From positions 1 through 27,810 of the forward strand of contig JAQGDQ010001728.1 in the NCBI GenBank assembly GCA_030141605.1: a stretch of DNA of 27,810 nucleotides, read 5' to 3'. The DNA is from Tubiluchus corallicola. Its lineage: Eukaryota; Priapulida; Priapulimorpha; Priapulimorphida; Tubiluchidae. Below the pieces are notes generated by a model, which saw only the letters and a program-made list of their open reading frames with translations, made no database searches and was not told where the DNA came from. The first letter of the stretch is position 1; the number at the start of each line of letters is the position of its first letter. The translations under genes were made by a program, and so were the position numbers. Shown here one piece after another: positions 1 through 9,824 of the stretch.

Positions 1-243
1 CAGCTCGTGAAGTAATCTAGCCAGTTAGTAGATGAGCTATCAAGCATCAAGCAAGTCAACCATAGAGTCAGATATGTATCTTACCTGTTAGCATGTACAT
101 GCTGCCAGTCATCATCATGCATAACACTTGCTTATAAATAATAGCTAGACATGCCATCACCACGCATCCACTAGCTAACATCAGACATACCACCATGCTG
201 GATATTGTCGAGGTTTGTAATCCTGTTGATAAGAAATAATAAT
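1..243. other. unique AT-rich sequence, nothing recognised
   Basis: No splice-bounded coding stretch, RNA gene or repeat family is seen here. The sequence contains short related words (variants of agctagc and catgct) but no regular period. Confidence 0.5.
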
Positions 244-250
244 GATAATC

Positions 251-286
<36 letters not shown>

Positions 287-317
287 GTGATGGTGGTGAT
301 GATGGTGATGATGATGG

Positions 318-369
<52 letters not shown>

Positions 370-389
370 AATGATGGTGATGGTGATGG

Positions 390-440
<51 letters not shown>
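244..440. repeat. (GAT)n trinucleotide microsatellite
   Basis: Almost pure GAT/ATG triplets with occasional GGT interruptions and one AAT. Long reading frames across it (poly-Asp, poly-Met, poly-Ile) exist only because the period is three. The 3' edge passes directly into the (GATTA)n tail of the neighbouring LINE 3'-end copies. Confidence 0.97.
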
Positions 441-442
<2 letters not shown>

Positions 443-837
443 AGATTAGATTTATTCAATCCAAATATACAGTTGTACATATACAATAAAATCTTACAAA
501 TACACATGCTTAGTTAATGTTCTAGGAAGATTAGATTAGATTAGATTAGATTAGATTTATTCAATCCAAATATACAGTTGTACATATACAATAAAATCTT
601 ACAAATACACATGCTTAGTTAATGTTCTAGGAAGATTAGATTAGATTAGATTAGATTTATTCAATCCAAATATACAGTTGTACATATACAATAAAATCTT
701 ACAAATACACATGCTTAGTTAATGTTCTAGGAAGATTAGATTAGATTAGATTAGATTAGATTTATTCAATCCAAATATACAGTTGTACATATACAATAAA
801 ATCTTACAAATACACATGCTTAGTTAATGTTCCAGGA
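441..837 (-). repeat. four tandem copies of a LINE 3' end with (TCTAA)n tails
   Basis: Four copies of a segment of about 75 bp, each separated by a variable run of GATTA, begin near 441, 530, 634 and 734. Read on the minus strand each copy has TTGGATTGAATAAATCTAATC, that is an AATAAA followed by a pentamer tail. This is the usual 3' terminus of CR1/L2-type non-LTR retrotransposons. Copies are almost identical apart from tail length and a final ttctagg/ttccagg change. The array therefore consists of LINE 3' tails duplicated in tandem, not of separate insertions with their own flanks. The exact LINE clade is not determined. Confidence 0.75.
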
Positions 838-1140
838 ATGGAGAACTCACCAGCCATGAATGCACTTGCGGTGACCCACATTAATTACTCATTTCTATTA
901 AATTTACAAAAAGGATTAAAATCAAACATAGCTAGTTTAAATGAAGCTGTGTTAAATATACGTATAAGGTGGAGAAATGTGCAGGTCACAACCTTGGGAA
1001 GCCAGTTGGTTACCTTTGAAACATTTATTCTAATGATTTATTGAACAATCAAAACTGCCAGAGCATTGCAATGCATTTTTACTCATTGCAAGTAATTGCA
1101 TTCATTCATCCATTGACTGTCAGTTAATGCTATTATTTGT

Positions 1141-1410
1141 TTATGATATCGTAAATTTCTTGGTTTTTGTAATTTGTAAAGTATGTTTTGTTTTAAATAA
1201 AATGTTAAATAAATAAAAAAAGCAATTTAAATAAAAGCTGTTAGCATTGATAATCTTCAAAGGTAAACTGTTCCATATATCGATCACCCTGTTTGCAAAA
1301 CAGTATTTAAAAGTATCAATACGACAATAATATTTGGACAACTTGTAACTATGGCCCTTTAATCCGAGACTAGGTGTAGGTAAAAAAATCGAACTATAAG
1401 TGCATGGCAA
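1141..1410 (-). pseudogene. LINE reverse-transcriptase C-terminal fragment
   Basis: The minus-strand translation (89 codons) contains LGLKGHSYKLSK, then a run of basic residues, then RIDTFKYCFANRVIDIWNSL followed by Pro. This matches the conserved C-terminal region of pol in jockey/CR1-type non-LTR retrotransposons (G-H-S-Y-K-L ... F..R....WN.LP). No upstream reverse-transcriptase core is found in the window, so the copy is 5'-truncated. The minus-strand sequence upstream, to about 1500, may belong to the same element but gives only weak protein similarity. It is a dead fragment. Confidence 0.8.
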
Positions 1411-1549
1411 AATTTCATATCAAAAATAAGAATGCCTGGTTTCAAGAGCCTGTCTAGTCTACCAGAATAGTCAACATGAGTTAACCAATGTACCTTTAAC
1501 TGTAAGTCAAAACAGTCTACTGTTTAAAATATTGAAAAGGGACGTACTA

Positions 1550-1760
1550 TTTTCTCAAGACCGACTTACGCGGAAGAATTTTATTTCGCCGTTCGTCATT
1601 TCGCATGCATTTCGCCATTCGCTAGTTAGACGGGCACTAGCGCCAGCATTTCCAAAACGTTTTGCACAAAAATAGGTGCTGCATCTCACAGTTCAGAGGT
1701 GTTCATTTTGACGTAGTACACACGTTCGGCAGCTCAAGCGTGAGCGCATGCGTGAAATTT
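1550..1760. promoter_or_regulatory. CpG-containing stretch with an NRF1-like site
   Basis: CpG dinucleotides are locally common compared with the surrounding AT-rich DNA. The word GCGCATGCG at about 1744-1752 matches the core of the NRF1 consensus (GCGCATGCGC). It could be a promoter for the plus-strand gene whose last exon begins at 2078, but no first exon or transcription start could be demonstrated. Confidence 0.3.
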
Positions 1761-2077
1761 GAACTTTTATCTTAAAACATGCCTAGTTTTAGTACAACAC
1801 ACTGAATATCTTACAGTAGCACTCTACTTCAATTTTCGCCTTCACAAACACGTGCAACACGCTCGTGGAATATTTTTGCTGTTGAAAATTTTGTTCATTT
1901 GTGATGTCATCAATAGCTGGGCTCGCCCGTCGTTAACTAAGATTTTAATTTAGCATTTAGTTATAAAACGTTTTTGCAGTATTATTAGTGTTTAAATGTA
2001 TACTTACCGTACTTGAAAATGAGGTAGGATTTGAAAAATCGTCCTGTTTTCCTTTAATGACTCTTTTCCCTTTTCAG

Positions 2078-2427
2078 GGGCATTTCTTGGCTTTGGTTTG
2101 ATGACATTTCACGCCAAAGTAAGAGCCCAACAAACCGTCAAATATGGGGAAGGCATTTTTACGCCCACCCACTACCTGGAGGCCAGGAGCTGCTCTACAG
2201 GGTGGCCCGTGACTGTATTGAAATGGGCAACATGCTGTTGTCTAATCACGTCCATTGCTTGGATCATCCTGTATCAAATAGGACGTAACGTGAAAATAAA
2301 ACATGGCGTCACGAATGACACAGCAGTGCCTCAGGAAAACGGTGCGCCCCCTGAAATAATTCTCACGTCCAGAGAGAGTGGAACAGGACAGGATCGTCAT
2401 GCAACAACCCAGATGAGCAACCAATAA
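2078..2427 (+). CDS. terminal exon of an unidentified membrane protein
   Basis: A pyrimidine-rich tract ending in CAG lies immediately before 2078, a good 3' splice site. The open frame then runs about 116 codons to TAA at 2425-2427. It begins AFLGFGLMTFHAKVR, has a hydrophobic stretch around WATCCCLITSIAWIILYQIG that reads as a transmembrane helix, and ends in a polar Gln/Thr/Ser-rich tail, probably cytoplasmic. The stop codon overlaps a poly(A) signal (AATAAA at 2424-2429), so the 3' UTR would be very short, with T-rich sequence following. There is an ATG at 2101, but the frame stays open to the acceptor, so I prefer an internal splice boundary. Upstream exons were not found. The family is not recognised. 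Confidence 0.5.
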
Positions 2428-2589
2428 ACACAAAAGAGTTAAAGTTTTTAGTTTTATCTCTAGAAATTTATTTTTACATTATGATACACAAATTTAACAT
2501 TGTTATGCAGCATAGACGTGTTTTGTCACGTTAGTAAACCAGTGAAATGTGAGGCTTAACTGCAACGCAGGAGGCAGAAATAAATGCAT

Positions 2590-5105
2590 TTCACGGAAAC
2601 CTTCTCAGAAAAATCTTAAAAATAAAATTTCCATATATCGTTTCAAATGGGCAGCTGTATAACAGAACAAATGAAGAACATTGGAGCACTGAAATCCGAA
2701 TCGGAAGACTAAGATGGGTAGGACATTTAATGAGATTGCCAGAAACAACATCAGTAAGATTAACATTAAACATAGGAGCACTAAAATCAGCATCAGAAGA
2801 CAAAGATGGGTAGGACATTTAATGAGATTGCCAGAAACAACATCAGTAAGATTAGCATTAAACATTTGGGCACTAAAATCAGCATCAGAAGACTAAGATG
2901 GGTAGGACATTTAATGAGATTGCCAGAAACAACACCAGTAAGATTAGCATTAAACGTTGGAGCACTAAAATCCGAATCAGAAGACTAAGATGGGTAGGAC
3001 ATTTAATGAGATTGCCAGAAACAACACCAGTAAGATTAGCATTAAACGTTGGAGCACTAAAATCAGAATCAGAAGACTAAGATGGGTAGGACATTTAATG
3101 AGATTGCCAGAAACAACACCAGCAAGATTAGCATTAAACATTGGAGCACAAAAATCAGCATCAGAAGACTAAGATGGGCAGGACATTTAATGAGATTGCC
3201 AGAAACAACACCAGTAAGATTAGCATTAAACGTTGGAGCACTAAAATCCGAATCAGAAGACTAAGATGGGCAGGACATTTAATGAGATTGCCAGAAACAA
3301 CACCAGTAAGATTAGCATTAAACATTGGAGCACTAAAATCAGAATCAGAAGACTAAGATGGGCAGGACATTTAATGAGATGCCAGAAACAACACCAGTAA
3401 GATTAGCATTAAACATTGGAGCACTAAAATCAGAATCAGAAGACTAAGTTGGGTAGGACATTTAATGAGATTGCCAGAAACAACACCAGTAAGATTAGCA
3501 TTAAACGTTGGAGCACTAAAATCCGAATCAGAAGACTAAGATGGGTAGGACATTTAATGAGATGCCAGAAACAACACCAGTAAGATTAGCATTAAACATT
3601 GGAGCACTAAAATCAGAATCAGAAGACTAAGATGGGTAGGACATTTAATGAGATTGCCAGAAACAACACCAGTAAGATTAGCATTAAACATTGGAGCACT
3701 AAAATCAGAATCAGAAGACTAAGATGGGTAGGACATTTAATGAGATTGCCAGAAACAACACCAGTAAGATTAGCATTAAACATTGGAGCACTAAAATCAG
3801 AATCAGAAGACTAAGATGGGTAGGACATTTAATGAGATTGCCAGAAACAACACCAGCAAGATTAGCATTAAACATTGGAGCACAAAAATCAGCATCAGAA
3901 GACTAAGATGGGCAGGACATTTAATGAGATTGCCAGAAACAACACCAGTAAGATTAGCATTAAACGTTGGAGCACTAAAATCCGAATCAGAAGACTAAGA
4001 TGGGCAGGACATTTAATGAGATTGCCAGAAACAACACCAGTAAGATTAGCATTAAACATTGGAGCACTAAAATCAGAATCAGAAGACTAAGATGGGCAGG
4101 ACATTTAATGAGATGCCAGAAACAACACCAGTAAGATTAGCATTAAACATTGGAGCACTAAAATCAGAATCAGAAGACTAAGTTGGGTAGGACATTTAAT
4201 GAGATTGCCAGAAACAACATCAGTAAGATTAGCATTAAACATTGGAGCACTAAAATCAGAATCAGAAGACTAAGATGGGTAGGACATTTAATGAGATTGC
4301 CAGAAACAACATCAGTAAGATTAGCATTAAACATTGGAGCACTAAAATCAGCATCAGAAGACTAAGATGGGTAGGACATTTAATGAGATTGCCAGAAACA
4401 ACACCAGTAAGATTAGCATTAAACATTGGAGCACTCAAATCAGCATCAGAAGACTAAGATGGGTAGGACATTTAATGAGATTGCCAGAAACAACATCAGT
4501 AAGATTAGCATTAAACATTGGAGCACTAAAATCAGAATCAGAAGACTAAGATGGGTAGGACATTTAATGAGATTGCCAGAAACAACACCAGTAAGATTAG
4601 CATTAAACATTGGAGCACAAAAATCAGCATCAGAAGACTAAGTTGGGTAGGACATTTAATGAGATTGCCAGAAACAACATCAATAAGATTAGCATTAAAC
4701 ATTGGAGCACTAAAATCAGTATCAGAAGACTAAGATGGGCAGGACATTTAATGAGATGCCAGAAACAACATCAATAAGATTAGCATTAAACGTTGGAGCA
4801 CAAAAATCAGCATCAGAAGACTAAGATGGGTAGGACATTTAATGACATTGCCAGAAACAACATCAATAAGATTAGCATTTAAGCGAGGCACCGAAATCTG
4901 CTAAACGACCTCCAGAAAAACCAAAAAACAACTTGGATATCAAGAATTAATAAGATCTAGAACAGCTGGAACCAAACCTAACAATGGCATCACAGGAATT
5001 GAACATTTTAGCTGCAGGCAAGAAACAGTGGGGTGCTCTAATAAAGGATAGAGGCTCCATGTCAACAATAGCTATTTAGAACAACAGACGAAGAAGAAGA
5101 AGAAA
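2590..5105 (+). mobile_element. LINE 3' end with an internally amplified C-terminal segment
   Basis: The left flank of the array translates on the plus strand into the typical C-terminal pol sequence of a non-LTR retrotransposon (RKILKIKFPYIVSNGQLYNR, then RLRWVGHLMRLPE). The G-H-x-x-R block after R-W is the hallmark. The right flank (about 4890-5080) carries the expected remaining C-terminus (DLEQLEPN, then KKQWGALI), with frameshifts. The element ends at about 5085-5103 in a (GAA)n tail. Between the flanks the RLRWVGHL segment is repeated many times. No reverse-transcriptase core or endonuclease is present, so the copy is 5'-truncated and inactive. Confidence 0.8.
2665..4880 (+). repeat. 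92-bp tandem array (about 24 units) derived from LINE pol
   Basis: Units recur every 92 bp, with some 91-bp units that lost one T in gagattgcc. Because 92 is not a multiple of three, adjacent units are read in different frames. Sixty-codon frames beginning MGRTFNEIAR and ending in SESED plus stop recur at each step. The frames are by-products of the period and not genes. Most units differ by only a few substitutions (gttggag/attggag, gggtagg/gggcagg, cagaatc/cagcatc). The array lies wholly inside the LINE 3' end described above. Confidence 0.95.
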
Positions 5106-5560
5106 GTACATCAGACGTTTCTTGCAAAAGGAACTCCCAAAAGTACATTCAGTTTAATCTTTTTTTCGTACAGCAGACAACTACTTGTATAAATGTCACA
5201 TTGTACAGCACAAAAATAGATAAGAGATCCAATGTCTTCTAGTAAATAAAAAGAAATCAACGTATAACGTTTAACTGAAAAGCAAGAGTACTTTTGTTTG
5301 TTCCTATCATGTCAAATGCATATTTTTATTAATACATATTACGTTGATTAAAACTTTACAAACAGTTTTTTAATTTCTATCGATTTCTAAGATGGTTAGA
5401 ACTTGAATGTTGTTTCTCCTACAAATGCTGAAGATTTCTGCAGTCCCAAGACATCGTCAGAATAGCATTTTCCTTGTGGGAGGAGTTTTATTAAAACAGT
5501 GATTTTATGTGGGAGAATTTATGTGTAAAACCATTTACGGTGCGTTAAGTCTAGGGAGCT
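5106..5560. other. AT-rich spacer without recognised genes
   Basis: No spliced coding sequence, RNA gene or tandem repeat is seen between the LINE tail and the 123-bp array. Confidence 0.5.
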
Positions 5561-5561
5561 T

Positions 5562-6300
5562 TTTTCGAGAAGTAACTCGCAAGCATGTTCCGATGTAGAG
5601 ACCAAAGCTTGCAGCGAGTTACTCTCCAACAGTAAACACGAGCTGACACTCTTTTCTCTGTTTACTGAGAGAAGTGTCGAGAGTAACTCGCTAAGTAACT
5701 CACAAGCGTGTTCAGACGTAGAGACCAAAGTTTGTAGCGAGTTACTCTCCAACAGTAAACACGAGCTGACACTCTTTTCTCTATTCACTGAGAGAAGTGT
5801 CGAGAGTAACTCACCAAGTAACTCGCAAGCGTGTTCAGACTAGAGAGCAAAACTTGCAGCGAGTTACTCTCCAATAGTAAACACGAGCTGACACTTTTTC
5901 TCTGTTCACTGAGAGAAGTGTCGAGAGTAACTCACTAAGTAACCCGCAAGCGTGTTCAGACGTAGAGACCAAAGTTTGTAGCGAGTTACTCTCCAACAGT
6001 AAACATGAGCTGACACTCTTTTCTCTGTGCACTGAGAGAAGTGTCGAGAGTAACTCACTAAGTAACTCGCATGCGTGTTCAGACTAGAGAGCAAAACTTG
6101 CAGCGAGTTACTCTCCAACAGTGAACACGAGCTGACACTCTTTTCTCTGTTCACTGAGAGAAGTGTCGAGAGTAACTCACTAAGTAACTCGCATGCGTGT
6201 TCAGACGTAGAGACCAAAGCTTGCAGCGAGTTACTCTCCAACAGTAAACATGAGCTGACACTCTTTTCTCTGTTCACCGAGAGAAGTGTCGAGAGTAACA
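5562..6300. repeat. 123-bp tandem array with nested inverted repeats
   Basis: GCGAGTTACTCTC recurs at 5614, 5737, 5859, 5981, 6103 and 6226, giving periods of 122-123 bp and about six units. Inside a unit, GCGAGTTACTCTC pairs perfectly with GAGAGTAACTCGC about 65 bp later in the best units. An inner pair (AGTAAACA with TGTTTACT) and a further imperfect GACACT/AGTGTC pair lie between, so each unit can fold into a long hairpin. Because 123 is divisible by three, minus-strand frames repeat a 41-residue serine/leucine-rich peptide. I treat those as artefacts. Units alternate between two types (gtagagaccaaa and tagagagcaaa). Confidence 0.9.
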
Positions 6301-6551
6301 GTTTGGAATTCCGTTTCTGCTTGGCTAATAATTCTGTCACAGTTTGATGATAGACAGTAACTCGTAGCAACTGTCGGAGAGTTTGCAATTTCTTGCCGAT
6401 AGTAACTCGTAAAGCAGTTCACTTTGACGAGTTTGCTGTCAAATAGAAAACTCGCGACTGAAAACTCGCTACCAGTCGTATCAGCCATTTTAGTTTCCTT
6501 TAAACATTCATTGGTCGTGCAGAAGGCATTTTGTCCAACCATAAATTGCAA
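6231..6551 (-). CDS. weak minus-strand ORF beside the 123-bp array
   Basis: On the minus strand an ATG in a strong initiation context (ctaaaATGGctg, at about 6491) opens a frame of about 87 codons beginning MADTTGSEFSVASFLFDSK. It runs into the first unit of the 123-bp array before stopping. The frame is open through non-repetitive sequence from 6491 to about 6305, which is mildly suggestive of a first exon or a transposon ORF. No domain, splice donor or homologue is recognised. It could equally be chance. Confidence 0.2.
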   Translation of the reverse strand: MQFMVGQNAFCTTNECLKETKMADTTGSEFSVASFLFDSKLVKVNCFTSYYRQEIANSPTVATSYCLSSNCDRIISQAETEFQTVTLDTSLGEQRKECQLMFTVGE

Positions 6552-6559
6552 CCTCTTCC

Positions 6560-6940
6560 AGAACCAACATCTCCCAAAAACAGGTAATACATGAGCAAAT
6601 TTCTAAAAGTGATTTTAACACAGAAAGTGTTTGAGCACAAACGTTGCAGTAGTATGCATGTTGTAAGTAACATGTACGTAATATATAGTACGTTTTTCAC
6701 AAAAATTAACATTTTACCAATCTGACATGTAGGCTGGCTGAAAGAATAAACTAAAACATAATTATTTACTTCAATACACGTTTAATGATAAAAGAATTAC
6801 ACAGTATTAACACAATGTTTTACAAGTACTGTACCAACAAGGTGAACTAGCTCTAGTGGCGCCTAGATTGAGCAGTGAAAAATTTGTCTGGATTAGGCAC
6901 TCTAACCTTAGATAGCACGAAAACTGGACATTGAAATACC
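6560..6940. other. spacer without recognised genes
   Basis: AT-rich DNA between the 123-bp and 35-bp arrays. No RNA gene or convincing coding stretch is visible. Confidence 0.4.
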
Positions 6941-6957
6941 TTGCCAATGAAACAAAT

Positions 6958-8165
6958 TGAGCATTGAAATGCTGTATTAATTAGTCCAAAATTGGGGACT
7001 GAAATTCTGTATTAATTAGACCAAAATTGCGGACTGAAATGCTGCATTAATTAGGCCAAAATTGGGGACTGAAATGCTGTATTAATTACACCAAAATTGG
7101 GGACTGAAATGCTGTATTAATAAGACCAAAATTGGGGACTGAAATGCTATATTAATTAGACCAAAATTGGGGACTGAAATGCTGTATTAATTAGACCAAA
7201 ATTGGGGAATGAAATGCTGTATTAATTAGACCAAAATTGGGGACTGAAATGCTGTATTAATTAGACCAAAATTGGGGGCTGAAATGCTGCATTAATTAGA
7301 CCAAAATTGGGGACTGAAATGCTGTATTAATTAGACCAAAATTGAGGGCTGAAATGCTGCATTAATTAGACCAAAATTGGGGACAGAAATGCTGTATTAA
7401 TTAGACCAAAATTGGGGACTGAAATGCTGTATTAATAAGACCAAATTTGGGGACTGAAATGCTGTATTAATTAGACCAAAATTGGGGACTGAAATGCTGT
7501 ATTAATTAGACCAAAATTGTGGACTGAAATGCTGTATTAATAAGACCAAAATTGGGGACTGAAATGCTGTATTAATTAGACCAAAATTGGGGACTGAAAT
7601 GCTGTATTAATAAGACCAAAATTGGGGACTGAAATGCTGTATTAATAAGACCAAAATTGGGGACTGAAATGCTGTATTAATAAGACCAAAATTGGGGACT
7701 GAAATGCTGTATTAATTAGACCAAAATTGGGGACTGAAACGCTGTATTAATTAGACTAAAATTGGGAACTGAAATGCTGTATTAATAAGACCAAAATTGG
7801 GGACTGAAACGCTGTATTAATTAGACCAAAATTGGGGACTGAAACGCTGTATTAATTAGACCAAAATTGGGGACTGAAATGCTGTATTAATAAGACCAAA
7901 ATTGGGGACTGAAATGCTGTATTAATAAGACCAAAATTGGGGACTGAAACGCTGTATTAATTAGACCAAAATTGGGGACTGAAACGCTGTATTAATTAGA
8001 CCAAAATTGGGGACTGAAATGCTGTATTAATAAGACCAAAATTGGGGACTGAAATGCTGTATTAATTAGACCAAAATTGGGGATTGAAATGCTGTATTAA
8101 TAAGACCAAAATTGGGGACTGAAATGCTTTATTAATTAGACCAAAATTGGGGACTGAAATATTGT
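6958..8165. repeat. 35-bp tandem array, about 34 copies
   Basis: The unit ttagaccaaaattggggact followed by gaaatgctgtattaa repeats head to tail with a strict 35-bp period. Recurrent variants are ttagacc/taagacc, aaatgc/aaacgc and gggact/gggaat. There are no unique spacers, so this is a satellite or minisatellite. Stop codons prevent any long frame. The first copies (6900-7000) are more diverged than the interior, as expected at an array edge. Confidence 0.96.
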
Positions 8166-8169
8166 AACA

Positions 8170-8384
8170 GAATAGTACACTGGAGGATTTCAACACTACG
8201 TACACTGGCTACAACAGTTCTTAAATGAGGCGCTTCGAAAAACAAACAAGCAGAGCTGACCACAGACGAAAATTACACAAACCGCCAAAATTACACTTAT
8301 CAAAATTGTGCAACTTGTCAAAACTGGACATTGCAAGTCTTGCATTGACTTCAAAGAATCCCTTTCTACCGTACATGCACTGTA
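8170..8384. other. short unique spacer between the 35-bp and 11-bp arrays
   Basis: About 215 bp of non-repetitive DNA. It contains imperfect repeats of the form caaaattac.c/caaaacttg (8270-8330) but no gene that I can support. Confidence 0.4.
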
Positions 8385-9470
8385 ACATACAGTATACATA
8401 CAGTGTACATACAGTACACTTATAGTGTACGTACAGTGTACATACAGTGCACATACAGCGTACATACAGTGTACATACAGTGTACATACAGTGTACATAC
8501 AGTGTACATACAGTGCACATACAGCGTACATACAGTGTACATACAGTGTACATACAGTGTACATACAGTAGACATACAGTGTACATACAGTGTACATACA
8601 GTGTACATACAGTGTACATACAGTATACATTCAATGTACATACAGTGTACATACATTGTACATACAGTGTACATACAGTGCACATAAAGCGTACATACAG
8701 TGTACATACAGTGTACATACAGTGTACATACAGTGTACATACAGTGCACATACAGCGTACATACAGTGTACATACAGTGTACATACAGTGCACATACAGT
8801 AGACATACAGCGTACATACAGTGTACATACAGTGTACATACAGTGTACATACAGTGTACATACAGTGTACATACAGTATACATACAGTGTACATACAGTA
8901 GACATACAGCGTACATACAGTGTACATACAGTGTACATACAGTGTACATACAGTGCACATACAGCGTACATACAGTGTACATACAGTGTACATACAGTAC
9001 ACATACAGTGTACATACAGTGTACATACAGTGCACATACAGCGTACATACAGTGCACATACAGCGTACATACAGTGTACATACAGTGTACATACAGTGTA
9101 CATACAGTAGACATACAGCGTACATACAGTGTACATACAGTGTACATACAGTGTACATACAGTATACATACAGTATACATACAGTGTACATACAGTAGAC
9201 ATACAGTACATACAGTGTACATACAGTGTACATACAGTGTACATACAGTGCACATACAGCGTACATACAGTGTACATACAGTGTACATACAGTGTACATA
9301 CAGTACACATACAGTGTACATACAGTGTACATACAGTGCACATACAGCGTACATACAGTGTACATACAGTGTACATACAGTGTACATACAGGAGACATAC
9401 AGCGTACATACAGTGTACATACAGTGTACATACAGTATACATACAGTATACATACAATGTACATACAGTA
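8385..9470. repeat. 11-bp minisatellite (gtacatacagt), about 98 copies
   Basis: An almost unbroken run of the 11-bp unit gtacatacagt, with variants reading gcac, cgtac, agac or tatac at the same place. Three units make 33 bp, that is 11 codons, and no variant commonly introduces a stop. As a result several frames on both strands stay open for hundreds of codons, with MYTVCTLYVHC-like repeats on the minus strand and YIQCTYSVHTV-like repeats on the plus strand. I do not call these genes. At 9197-9208 one unit is shortened, which shifts the phase. Confidence 0.97.
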
Positions 9471-9484
9471 TATGCAGACACAAT

Positions 9485-9815
9485 CATCTTTACCTTAAAC
9501 CCATAGTTGTAAATGTTTAGTATAATATACTGTGCAATCCAACCCCAACGCAGCCTATCTCATCTTATCTTCAATGATCGTGGTTTGATGAAGCAATTTT
9601 ACAGATGAAAATAACACAATGATCTCACACATTTCCTTTAGCTATATGAATAAATAAATTATACTAATTGTTAAAATGGTTAATTAATTAATAGGCAAAT
9701 TAATTATATCCGATTTTGACAAGTTATGCAATTTTGATAAGTGAAAATTTTGGCATGCTGTGTAACTTTCGTCAGTTTTGCTTGTTTATTTTTCGAGGCT
9801 CCTCTTTTAAGCACT
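9485..9815. other. AT-rich spacer, no gene seen
   Basis: Contains aattaattaat-type low-complexity sequence near 9680-9710 and no recognised coding or RNA feature. Confidence 0.5.
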
Positions 9816-9824
9816 GTTGTTGTC

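Noticed and set aside
181-517. Poly-Asp, poly-Met and poly-Ile ORFs
   Set aside because: Translations of the (GAT)n microsatellite in three frames.
838-1044. 68-codon plus-strand ORF
   Set aside because: No conserved pattern, AT-rich composition and no splice or promoter context.
1759-1953. 64-codon plus-strand ORF
   Set aside because: No genuine ATG start at its beginning and no protein-like pattern. It lies in the putative promoter/intron area.
2714-4733. Repeated 60-71-codon ORFs starting MGRTFNEIAR
   Set aside because: Frames produced by the 92-bp period. The coding content comes from a dead LINE fragment.
5519-6388. Serine/leucine-rich repeated ORFs on the minus strand
   Set aside because: They follow the 123-bp period (41 codons) and lie in palindromic repeats.
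6958-8165. CRISPR array
   Set aside because: The 35-bp units are contiguous with no unique spacers, and the DNA is animal.
8221-9483. 420-codon minus-strand ORF and 355-357-codon companions on both strands
   Set aside because: They are generated by the 11-bp repeat, which has no stops in several frames. No start context, splice sites or non-repeat coding content supports a protein.
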